Both the position numbers and the translations under genes were made by a program. A stretch of DNA of 64,000 nt from NCBI GenBank assembly GCA_037179385.1, contig CM074187.1, positions 47,216,879-47,280,878 on the forward strand, read 5' to 3'. This document shows positions 10,761 to 20,976 of the stretch, one piece after another. The DNA is from Holothuria scabra. Taxonomy: Eukaryota > Echinodermata > Holothuroidea > Aspidochirotida > Holothuriidae. Position 1 is the first letter of the stretch; every line of letters starts with the position of its first letter. The notes beneath the pieces were generated by a model, which worked only from the letters and a program-made list of their open reading frames with translations, did not search any database and was not told where the DNA came from.

Positions 10761-12413
10761 TGTCCCCATGGGTAGCTCTCATGTAGTATAGTACTTCCAC
10801 AAGTGTCTGTGGCAGGGCAAAGGGGTAAATATGTTCTGCCACTTCATGAAAAAATAGTGAATTCATTCAGACAAAAGAGGCAGCCAAGAAAGTAGTGTGC
10901 TCCCTTTGCTTTAATCTGCATACTGCAGTTGAGAATTTTTCCAATGTTTGTATTGTCAGCATCTTCATATTTCCTGTTCTTTTAAAGGGAAATAATTTGT
11001 TTTACAAGAATACTAATCCTTTTAATACAAATATTTATTGACACCTAGGTGATAGATTATCAAAAATAAGGTAGTATGGTACAGTAGCCCTAAAATAAGT
11101 TTCCCAGAGATAGAAATTCAGTTGTTTGTTGCACATCATTAACTAATTGTTCACCCAAACTTTCAACATTTCAAATGATGCAATGTCCATGGCTCTTATT
11201 GTGCATAGTATTTTGAAAAGATGTAGCTATTGCTGGCGTTTATGATTATGAATTGTTGGATAGTGTCTGAGCCATTTTCTTTGTACTCTTTGTTGGAACA
11301 TTTTAAACACAATATTTCCCTTTAAGGTTGAATCAAATCATATATTACCTGGTTTACAATTTCCTTCAAGCTAGCAAGTTACCAAGACATAATTAGATTT
11401 ATATGCCCTATATGATTCATAAATTATATAAATTTCTGTTGTCATGTTCGGCTTCCTTTTTGACATGGACCGTCCTAAAGCAATTATTTCACCAGTCATA
11501 GATCACTTTAAGATATTCAAAAAATGCCAGAGAGAGAAGAAACTCATTAGCTAAAAGCTGCTCCTCTGTAAGAATTTAATGTAAACACGACATCAGTCCA
11601 CGTCAAAATGTTATATTTCACAACAAAATATATACTGCTTAATATTCCTTGAAAACATGAGAGCGAAGCATAATTTCCATTCCCCATGAAATACAGCCCA
11701 AGGTTTTCAATTTTATTACCAAAGCGTTTGGCATATTGTTGTTGAAGTGGACCGAAGTATATAGCCCCATCCGACCAACACTTGAATATTTGATTCTGCC
11801 CCCCTCCCCTTACATTTTCTCTTTAGAAATCACTGAAGCAACAGGTCCCAAGCAATGGCCCTCTCTTTTACTCAACTGTTTCATTGCGATCTCTTTTATT
11901 AATGATCACATTGTGTATGAGATACAGTAGCATCAAAGAAGGGCCAAATTCAGAATTTTGTAATCAAAACAATTCTTAAGTATGTCCTTCCCCCAAGTCA
12001 CTTCCTACTTGAAACATTGACTTCAGCAGTGCAATCAGAACACAGTGAAATCATGTCCTCAGGACTGTTACCAGAGATATCCAAATTATAAATTGTGCTA
12101 CAATGGTCACATTCTATGTGGTCAGTACTTGAACTGCCCCCTGACAGTTTTTGTCCAGACTCAAGTGATATTTTTCCCTGCTGTCATTAGCAAACCTTCC
12201 ACACCCTCTTATAGACAACACTTCTTGATCTTCTATTTATGCATGTTACCACTCTCCCTCCATCCATCTAGAGTGGATGAATCAAATGAGCATTATTATG
12301 ATTGTAATTATGATCAAGATTACATAATTTATTTTACTGCCACATCTGTCACTCTTGCTTTCCATGGCAGCTAGATCCCAACTATGGGACAGAGCCATGA
12401 CATTCATCTAACA
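10761..12413. other. No recognised feature
   Basis: AT-rich sequence with only short open frames, including a 109-codon plus-strand frame at 12045-12374 with no motif I recognise and no strong splice context. Confidence 0.45.
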
Positions 12414-12738
12414 CATGGATTCTGCCAGAAACTCAAAAAGGGGGGGGGGGATTATTAATGCCAAATCCCAAGCCCAAATTGATAGTGCCCTTGGACAAAG
12501 TGACAGGTAAATTTGGGTGGGGGGTTGCAACTTCCTTCAAGTCCCTATAAGGTGCAATCTGAAGTTTATTTACTTATCATCTGTAAGTTCAAACATTGCT
12601 GCAAAGGAATCTTCTTCTTATAAGAAACAGAAGAACTACCATTTTTTTTTTTATGGGAATGAGGGGATTCTGCCCTCTTTTCTGGAAAAGGGGGGGGGGC
12701 AAACTACCCTTTACCCCTTAACGGATTAACTTTAACTG
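12414..12738 (+). mobile_element. R5 hAT-type MITE, copy 3
   Basis: This copy starts CATGGATTCTGCCAGAAACTC, one change from the R5 end, and keeps the family order GGACAAAGTGACAG, AAGGTGCAATCTGAAG and TTTTCTGGAAAAGGG. The right end is diverged and placed approximately. It carries two G runs (about 12439-12450 and 12690-12698). Confidence 0.6.
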
Positions 12739-12810
12739 AAATGTGTAACAAACTCTCCTTTAACTCCACTTTATGTCAGACAGACAGCCACTTTGAAAAT
12801 ATGCATTTAC

Positions 12811-13049
12811 CCCATGAGCAAGAAATTAGCATGCATTAGAAACACTGATAAACATTTCCAAGGAAATTCTATTACAAGAATGAAATGAATTTCAGGAAAG
12901 AGCAATACATCTTCTCCTAAAATAGAATCTGCAATCAAATTTCTAGGCAGTGGTAACACAGAAGAAATTCCATGACAACTTGATACAAATGAAAACCGGT
13001 CAGTTACAATGCCAGCAATGTGCCATTGTGTAATACTGTATCTGCACAA
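12811..13049 (-). other. Candidate exon, minus strand
   Basis: A 239-nt segment is open in one frame between an acceptor-like AAACTGCTCAG and a donor-like ATGGG|GTAAAT. The reading starts in phase 0 and leaves two bases over. The peptide is hydrophobic near its end (LFPEIHFILVIEFPWK) and I do not recognise it. The candidate at 15161-15306 ends in phase 0 and would join to this start. Open frames of this length occur by chance in AT-rich DNA, so this rests on the splice-like flanks. Confidence 0.25.
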
Positions 13050-13830
13050 CTGAGCAGTTTTATAATTATAGGAAAAACGTATCCATGCTGATATCAATTA
13101 TGTGAGGACCCTGAATCAAAGACTGGAGGTAGACAGTTTGCACGATACAATAAAATGAAAATGACATGGAATCCGAAAGGCATTCTCTACCTTACAGCTC
13201 TTGGATCAAATTTCCTTTCATTGGTGTGAGATTGCTGACCGCTCCAAATTGACTGCAACTGTACTAGATCTCAACTGTCGTCATATGAGTTATTTCTGTA
13301 GTACTGACATATAAGATACAGTACAGTACAGTAAATTGCTACCTGTCCTGGTGATGTTTACTGTAGGAGGTCCATTGTTTATACTCTACAATGGCAACAC
13401 TATGTTAGTTTCATTCATAATGTACATTAACAGCCCAAATTAAAGCCAAACATACAAAATTCTTCATAAGTCTCCATCTACACAGACATGATTTTAGGGA
13501 CATCATTTAGGCATATAAAAAATTGGATACAGAGTATCTTCTGAACATATGTTTAACCTCACATTTTCTGGACCTCTCTTTCTTTTTTTTTTTTTTTTTG
13601 GGGGGGGGGGTGGGGTCAATGTGCTAGCTCCCTGTGGACCACCCCACCCCTGCACCTAGGCTGTCAGTTTAAAAGACAACAGACTTCAGATCAAGATTGA
13701 TAAAAGTGTAAAAAAAATATTGCTCAAAGCCATACACTTTTCAGAGAATTGCATGTAATTTTATGCTAGGGCACACTGTTCCACATTTCATTAATCTGCA
13801 AAGATTGGTTCTAGCTCCCATTGCTATTCT
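13050..13830. other. No gene; T/G homopolymer tract
   Basis: AT-rich sequence. A T(18) run followed by a G(10) run and TGGGG lies at about 13582-13615; the G run could form a quadruplex. No repeat family or exon signal is recognised. Confidence 0.5.
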
Positions 13831-14663
13831 TTAAAGTCCTAATCCTCTCACCCCAAATACAGTTTCAATTCTCCTAATCTGCTAACTTAAAGGGAAAGTT
13901 TAAGCAAAAATTTAAATTTTCACATGTGAAAGAAATTAATCTACTAGTGTGATGGAATTTCCATTCAAATCAGACATGTGTAAGTTCTCGAGATATCAGC
14001 GAATGCAGTTACTAGATTTGTGTTCCAAAGTGATATTGAGGGCAGCAGAGATTATATCGCTTCCTCACATTGACAAGGAATGCTTTGTTTCCCTTTGTTC
14101 CCTTCAGACTGTTGTGCTGATCTTGATGTTAATAGGAGTAGGATCTCTCCATGAGGGTTGCAAAGTTTAAAAAGTTCACATGCCACTTGTGTAGTCACAT
14201 TTTGATAATATGGAAGTGTTGAGGAGAAAATAGGCTGTAAAGTTTAAAGAAAAACAAAAGACTACACATCAATGAGGAGATATGATGTCTTGTGTGCTTG
14301 CTTCAAGTTCACTGTTTGTTGAAAATGTAGCAACTTTACTTGCTCACAATGGTTTTCAATGCAAATTTCACCAAAATGTTTAGAATAAGTACCTCTTTAA
14401 CATTTCAACACTTAATGTGACCGTAAACCCTTCTCTTAAGCCCTCTCCACAACTGATTAAATTTCACAGTTTATTGTGTATTGCTTCAGAGTGAGTATGC
14501 AAGACCTGATTGTACAATCAAAACACTCCCAGTGCCATAAACTCTGTGTAATATCAACTTCTGGTACTCTGCTAGTGTCCATCAAAGAACTGTGCCAATT
14601 GAGAATACCTGGAGACTACTGTACGGAAAATTGTAGTTTGGGTTGAGAGGATTTGCCCTCTAA
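13831..14663 (+). mobile_element. R1 MITE, copy 2, split by an R3 insertion
   Basis: The left part (13831-13890) begins TTAAAGTCCTAATCCTCTCA and carries ACCCCAAATACAGTTTCAA. The right part (14436-14663) resumes with GCCCTCTCCACAACTG and ends TTGAGAGGATTTGCCCTCTAA. Joined, these parts match R1 copy 1 across its whole length. The break is exactly at the TTAA that uninterrupted copies hold inside ACTAAGCCCC, and it is filled by the R3 element 13887-14439. Confidence 0.8.
13887..14439 (-). mobile_element. R3 TTAA-flanked MITE nested in R1
   Basis: A 553-bp element bounded by TTAA at 13887-13890 and 14436-14439. The ends are TTAAAGGGAAAGTTTAAGC and, inverted, TTAAGAGAAGGGTTTACGG, an imperfect TIR. 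Interior landmarks shared with 45801-46368 include AAATCAGACATGTG, GGGCAGCAGAG, CCTCACATTGACAAGGAATG and CTTGCTTCAAGTTCACT. The internal 73-codon open frame is part of the repeat and is not conserved as a frame between copies. Confidence 0.8.
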
Positions 14664-14850
14664 AGGGCAAAAGCAGTCATCGCACCTTGAAGCAGTGTAG
14701 TATACTGTCCTGTTTCATGAGTGGCTCTTGTGAGTCATGTGACAGTACTAGTTCTTATCCTCAAATATAAAATTGACTAGGATCGCTGCTTGGTTTACCT
14801 TGAATAATCAGGACTGAATTCGTGACTATAGTAGGAAAAATAATACGATC
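14660..14850 (+). mobile_element. R2 MITE, copy 2, truncated
   Basis: It abuts the R1 copy directly, sharing the decayed TTAA (CTAA). It begins AAAGGGCAAAAGCAGTCATC and continues with GTAGTATACTGTCCTG and TTTCATGAGTGGCTCTTG. The right third is missing. Confidence 0.65.
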
Positions 14851-15160
14851 AATTTAAATTGGATTTTTTTTTATTAACATCATGATTTTTTTCCAATTAT
14901 AATCATGATTTTAATTGTGATTTCAATCAACATGATTTAAATCAAACAATCCTGACACTTTTTGAAGCACATTTAATATATCAGCCAATAGAAGGGCCAC
15001 ACCTGTTGTACCCTTGCATGGATCGCCCATCAGGACTGGAAAAAAGGGTGAGTAAAATTTCTCATAATTCCCATACGTGTCTTCCTGTCCTCTAAAAGAA
15101 AAATTTCCTCAAGTTGCCAAAATTTCCACCTGAAATACTCAAGACTTGCCTGGAACTTAC
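14851..15160. other. No gene; ATGATTT-rich palindromic stretch
   Basis: Between about 14850 and 14950 there are several copies of ATCATGATT and GATTTAAATC, giving an AT-rich inverted-repeat region that could be the end of an unassigned transposon. Nothing else is recognised. Confidence 0.35.
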
Positions 15161-15306
15161 AATAGGTAAGTGTGGGTCAAAAAGGTGGCCTATAGGACAT
15201 GAATAGAGGGGCAGTACAGATAAAAAATATTTCCTGAGGAAAAGCCTCCAAGCATACCAATTTTTTCTGTCCATGACAGAGAGGGACATGCACTCCTTGA
15301 GGGTAG
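15161..15306 (-). other. Candidate exon, minus strand
   Basis: A 146-nt segment lies between an acceptor-like CCAAATTTTAG and a strong donor CTATT|GTAAGT. It is open in one frame (two leading bases, then 48 codons, ending in phase 0), including CMSLSVMDRKNWYAWRLF. Not recognised. The reading phase would allow a join to 12811-13049 but not directly to 19634-19984. Confidence 0.25.
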
Positions 15307-15749
15307 CTAAAATTTGGATATTTTGGGCAGTTAAGTTTATTTTGAAAAGGAATAACATATGAAAATTTATTTACTCTACCAGTTACCAGGGTGCAAGCAG
15401 GTACAGTACCTCTAAGGATGAGACAACAAACTTAAAGTTAATTTATTACTTTGCAAAGTTGTCTTTGTTTACTGAGAGCTCAAACTTTCAGTAAAATATT
15501 ACTGCAATAGTTTATTACAATTTGACCTCTACTGACCTCACATCAACAGTGATGTCTTTCCAAGATATCAGGGTTCTTTTAATCGTGAAGATCTTAGAGG
15601 CATAAATTGCATGTTGTAATCAGATGGCTCTATCTTCATACAACAAGCATGAAATCTGATAGTGATTGATCACTTTATGATGGCATATATATTTCACTTC
15701 AAAAATTTACATCTCCTGATATCAAATAACATATTTTGAAAAGATTTTG
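15307..15749. other. No clear feature; possible decayed minisatellite core
   Basis: Fragments such as TTTGACCTCTACTGACCTCA near 15520-15540 look like very old core monomers of the element that follows, but the match is too weak to set boundaries. Confidence 0.35.
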
Positions 15750-16118
15750 GCATCATAATCACCAAACTAGATGACCTTGGACCTCAATCAGTTATGAACA
15801 ACAATTTGACGATTCTGCTTAATATGGGGCATCTATGTACTCAGCTTAAAAACTGCCAGTCATTTCTATCTTGAAATATCATGTTAACAAGTTAAATGTG
15901 ATGTGTTTCAAGTCTTAAGAACCCCACAACCCCAGACGACCTTGGACCTCCACTAAAAACAATTGGGTTTTCCCTCTCAATAGGGCATTTATATACCAAG
16001 TTTGAGAACTGGCAGACAATCCTTGAGATATCATATTAACAAGCAGTGTCACAAACACACATACATACACACTCACATGCCACCATGACTGAATTAATTT
16101 CTCAACAATATGGTCCAT
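15750..16118 (+). mobile_element. Decayed Helentron-like minisatellite element, copy A
   Basis: Two diverged core monomers (each with GACCTTGGACCTC, a mutated DR1) are followed by the family's terminal monomer signature (CCCTCTCAATAGGGCATTTA), AAGCAGTGTCACAAACACAC, a CA/TA microsatellite and a degenerate right arm near 16080-16118. The left arm is not recognisable. This is the oldest-looking copy in the window. Confidence 0.7.
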
Positions 16119-16126
16119 TTTCTTAT

Positions 16127-16428
16127 GTAAAGGCCCACTTCTCTCATCCCTAATAGTACCAAGTCTCCTAACCTTTTTTAAGCCCCTCCCACAATTGTCT
16201 GAAATTCATCCTCATCCAGACACAATCTCAATTTAATGCTTCAGCGTGAGTATAAAGAAGCTCAGTGCATTTAGTCAAAACACTCTCAGTACAGTTCATA
16301 CTGTGCAATATTTAAGCTTGGTACTCTTCATTGTTTAAATTAGTTGTCAGTCAAAGAGCTGAGCCAATTGACAATTTTGGTAAACCCCTTAAAGAATTGT
16401 AGTTTGGAGTGAGAGGATTGGTCCTTAA
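16127..16428 (+). mobile_element. R1 MITE, copy 3
   Basis: About 300 bp, starting AAAGGCCCACTTCTCTCATC and ending GGAGTGAGAGGATTGGTCCTTAA. It keeps ATCCTCATCCAGACACAA and the Y-rich middle of the family. The left target has decayed to GTAA and the right is TTAA. Its last 38 bp form the start of the adjacent 512-bp duplication. Confidence 0.75.
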
Positions 16429-17413
16429 AGCGTACCCACCACTGTCCAAAACTTATCCTATCCAGATGCAATCTCAAACTTCACGAAACAACTACTAGGA
16501 GGCAATTAAGTTTGGTTGAAGCTGTACTTGATTCACTGGTTGTAAATTAGCCAAGGTTGAATGAAGAAATAAGGAAAAAACTTACTTCATTCTAATCACA
16601 CAAGGCCTGGGGTCAACTGAGGTTTGTCCATAAAAATGCATTGAAAGCTAGTTTTAACAGAATTATATAAGCTGATATCAGATAAAAGCTAAAAAGTGAA
16701 TCGATATACTTCACAATTTCATTATAAACTCTTAAGATTTCATAATAAAACAGGTGTAAGAGGAAGGGTGGTTCAATGGAGTTCAGTTCCATTTAATTTT
16801 ATTAGTTTAATTTTAAAGTACAAAGGTATGAACCCAACCTTTCATGCCAGGCTAATGGTTACATGTCAATAATAAGCCTCCATAGCTATTCTGCTAATAT
16901 TTAAAGAATTGTAGTTTGGAGTGAGAGGATTGGTCCTTAAAGCGTACCCACCACTGTCCAAACCTTATCCTATCCAGATGCAATCTCAAACTTCACAAAA
17001 CAACTACTAGGAGGCAATTAAGTTTGGTTGAAGCTGTACTTGATTCACTGGTTATAAATTAGCCAAGGTTGAATGAAGAAATTAGGAAAAAACTTACTTC
17101 ATTCTAATCACACAAGGCCTGGGGTCAACTGAGGTTTGTCCATAAAAATGCATTGAAAGCTAGTTTTAACAGAATTATATCAGCTGATATCAGATAAAAG
17201 CTAAAAAGTGAATTGATATACTTCACAATTTCATTATAAACTCTTAAGATTTGATAACAAAACAGGTGTAAGAGGAAGGGTGGTTCAATAGAGTTCAGTT
17301 CCATTTAATTTTATTGGTTTACTTTTAAAATACAAAGGTATGAACCCATCCTTTCATGCCAGGCTAACGGTTACATGTCAATAATAAGCCTCCATAGCTA
17401 TTCTGCTAATATT
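16391..17413 (+). repeat. 512-bp tandem duplication (two copies)
   Basis: Positions 16391-16902 and 16903-17413 are about 97% identical by eye (roughly 14 differences), starting at AAAGAATTGTAGTTTGGAG and ending at ATTCTGCTAATATT. The unit includes the right end of the R1 copy, so the duplication happened after that insertion. Each copy contains, on the minus strand, AATGAA|GTAAGT, a donor-like site. The differences are scattered substitutions. Confidence 0.9.
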
Positions 17414-19633
17414 TTTTCCTTGTGGAAGAAAGGACAAATTGATTTTTCTGACGGTTTTATATTTGTTTCAAATTTATGGCTAGGGGTACAGCTAAGGAGT
17501 TGAGAAATACTTGACCTGTTATTTCTTCATTCCTATCAAAAGCTGTGTGGGTGTGGTCTATAATTTGAGAAGCTTCTTCTTCCATTGCATGATTTGGCCA
17601 TTCTCACCCTGGGGAAAAACTTCAAAGCATGCCCATAGAAAGGCAAATCCCAGACAAAAATTTAGTGCACAGACAATTTCACTTTTTACAATTCAGTACT
17701 TACAGGTGAACCCTGGCAATGATGGAATTATGCACTTATTGTATAAAGGGAATAACACAAGTGATTCACCAGGCATAAATCCAGCCATAAACCAATTCAC
17801 GGGATAGGAAATGCATACTTTTTAACTTGGTACTGTCAAATATGATACACTCCTAAAAGATAGCCTGAAACAGGTAAGAAATGAATTTTTCCTTGCTAAA
17901 GAACCATTAAATCTGACACCCGTAGGCATGAAGTGCAGCCATAGCACTAAACCTGAAAATGAAATCATGTTCTATGCACATCAGATTCAATGTGAACCTT
18001 GTTAATTCATACAAAACAGCACTGCTGATTTAAGAGAAAAGTTTTCCAACCAATAGGTTCAAGTCGAGCCCACAACGGCCTTTTCAGATTTAAGGTTTGG
18101 CAAAGAAGTAACACTGCCTTTGTAAGTAACTGCACTAAAATGGTAAAACCTTGATTAAAATGGAACAGCCTAATTAGATCACTGCTTTTAGTCGTTACTA
18201 TGATTTATCTCATGCTTATGCAGTGTCACCTGACCATAATGGACCGATAGAACTTGAGAATTATAACCAACAATGAATACATAATTGCTTCCATCCCAAG
18301 TCATTACAATATCATACTTTACCAATTTTTTGAAAACCTGTGCTAGTCGGTCTCATTTAAAAGTAAAAAACCAAATGGACTGTGCTGCTCACAAGTACCT
18401 GTTTTTAAAATTCATGACAAAGATGCCATTTCCCACTTAAAAAATTTCATAACAATAACACATTCTAATCCATTGAACAATGACCTACTTAATTTGTTTT
18501 AATGCACACTTCTCCATTGAATGACCAGCTTGTTATTAGAGATCACAATTTAAATGGACTAAGTAACTTGAATGAACTCAAACATGCCTTAAAGTTAGCA
18601 ATAAAATTTAATACCAAAAGAAACAATTAAATGAATGCCACTTTTAACAGAATTGGTGGCAATCATAAAATGCCTCCACTTTATACAATGATTTGTCTAT
18701 GAATCATCACCTGGCCAAAATATGGAGAGAAATTGCATTTTAGAAGAAAAATATCAACTAGGATGCTTTGAGTTACAATGAACACGATCAGCATTATCAC
18801 AATACCACCTGGATATACCATCAGAATTACAAAAATAAAAAATCAAATATCATGCGATCACACGAACAACAGTCTCAATTTCTTCGTGCTTGCACTTCAG
18901 GCTCAAAACACTGAATTTGTGATGAGCAGTCTATCATTTGTCCATCACATATTCAATAAAAGCCCCCATTTGTAATTTCTAATCAAAAGTCATGAAATGT
19001 CAATTAGATGTAAATTTGAGTTAAAAGAATATCAATTGAAGACTTTTTTGTTTGTTTATGGAAATTAGTCATTTGATCTTTCTTAAAAAGCACTTATAAA
19101 TACCTCAATCATTTATTTTTATCTTGGAATAATTTAGAGCAACTCACATTAAGAATGTTTGCCTACAGGTACTATAAGTTTGACTTGGATTTCTAGCACT
19201 AGTCATGGCTAACTAGGACATACCTTTGGAGGGTTTCAGGGCCCTTGACTTAAAATATCCACGACTGAGTAAGTAGGGCCTTAAATCTTATGGCATATAT
19301 AAGGTATTTTTGGTAATCTTAGGCACAGCTTACAACAGTTATTAAGGAAAACTTCAAACATAAAATTATTACATGGGGTGGTAGATGTCAGCTGGGGGGC
19401 TGGTCCTTTAACCCCCAGGCTCTAACAGCCCTGAGGTATATTGTGCATCATTTCTACAGTGAACTGTGTGACTGTGAATGTAGCCTACTCCTTATAGATA
19501 TCAGGAGACCAAATTTTTAGAGGGCAGTATTTATAAATATTACAAGTACTCACTTTTTATAGAGCAATATATATACATGATTAGTACATGGCAAGGAGAC
19601 TTATCTAAATGTTAAACCTCACTAAAGACTTAC
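17414..19633. other. No recognised feature
   Basis: AT-rich, unique-looking sequence of about 2.2 kb. A donor-like CACCT|GTAAGT on the minus strand at about 17700 follows an open stretch, but no good acceptor is visible. I find no shared repeat. Confidence 0.45.
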
Positions 19634-19984
19634 TTGGACCTGTGATAGATAACCTTGGCTATGACAGGCAATCCATTTGGAAGCACAGAAGTTACTTTAC
19701 ATTTCTTTTCCAAAAATTTCAACATGTGGGTTAAAGCTCTTTTTTGCAATGTGAGAAAAACCAAATGCTGATATATCACAATCTTTCCTCTCGAATTGGA
19801 AAGCATCTCACATTTCAAAACTAAAAAGTCTGCAGGCACATGACTTGTGTACACCGAGCGGTTGACATTTTCAAGTGTACCACCACTCAAAATACTGGCA
19901 ATTTGGCAAACAAGTACGCATCTCAAAAACATGTTTAATGTGACACGACTGGCAGTTTGTATTAAACTTGAGCAACTACAGAAT
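19634..19984 (-). other. Candidate exon, minus strand
   Basis: A 351-nt segment is open throughout in one frame. It is preceded by a textbook-looking acceptor (TTGACTTTTCCTTGCTGTATTTTAG) given here in two parts, TTGACTTTTCC and TTGCTGTATTTTAG, and followed by TCCAA|GTAAGT. The frame has one leading and two trailing bases, 116 whole codons, and reads for example MLKFLEKKCKVTSVLPNGLP. No family is recognised. One or two open frames of this length are expected by chance in a window this size, so the flanking splice signals carry the case. Confidence 0.35.
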
Positions 19985-20784
19985 CTAAAATACAGCAAGG
20001 AAAAGTCAAGTACTGTTATACTGTTTTACAAAAATACTTTCTTTTTTTTCATTTCCTAGAGAAATCAGAAGAAGGTTCCACTGACTATGAATTAGGCATT
20101 CCCAGTGCAATGAGATGTTACAACTTCAGGGAAATGTTTGGTGACATATTGCAAAACAAACACTTTACAAAGCATCTGTGCATTTTCTCTTTTCTTCAAA
20201 ATGTATTGGATGGGAAAGTGTTCACCCACAGTTTGGTCAACACCATTATCATTCAGTCCAGAGCATATGGCCACAGTGCATACTGTAGGTAGCGGATCAC
20301 TTACTCCAATACTCGTGCCTGTGAAAATGTTTACTGACAGACAAGTGCCTTAAAAATTTTATGGGATGTTGTGTCTGACTGTGTTACTTATGGAATATCA
20401 TCATTTTTGCACATGAATTTTGCAGAGAGTGAGTAGAAATACAGACTATGCAAATTTCAAAGCAATTTGACCAATTTCAGCGCCACTTTTTAATCGTATT
20501 ACTCCGCTCTGTGAAATGCTGTTTTTGAGGAGCTATTACGGTGGGAAACACATAGCTATCCTTCAAGGCTCTCTAGTTCAAAATTTCAATGGTCATGGTA
20601 TGAAAATTTGAAAGTGCCACGAAAGTCCAGATTGTGAGCTTTGATCAGAGGGGTGGCTTGTCCTGGTTTAAAACTTCTACTGGGAGAGAGGGGGCATGGA
20701 AGTAGCCTAATTTAGTGTGTAAGTCAACAGGACTGATAATTAGCCCACTACCCGTACACTGTCTTTCTACGAATTCATGTAAGT
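19985..20784. other. No confident feature; open frame on the minus strand
   Basis: A minus-strand frame is open from about 20353 to 20092 (roughly 87 codons, including NGVDQTVGEHFPIQYILKK). It ends in a stop without a good donor, so it does not join cleanly to the candidate exon below it. Nothing else is recognised. Confidence 0.3.
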
Positions 20785-20976
20785 TTAAGCGGACAAAAGC
20801 GGTTAACCCAATTGAAGCAGAATGGTAGACTGTCCTGTTTCATGACTGGCTCTTGAGAGTCACATGTGTGACAACAGTTTTCTTCCTCAAATGTGGAACT
20901 TACTGCTCTGTGTACCTTGAATGTGCAAAAATGAAGTAAATAAATATTATGAATGACAGTAAGAGAAATAAAAAGA

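Noticed and set aside
12045..12374. 109-codon plus-strand open frame
   Set aside because: No recognisable motif, no good splice context, and length within what chance gives in AT-rich DNA.
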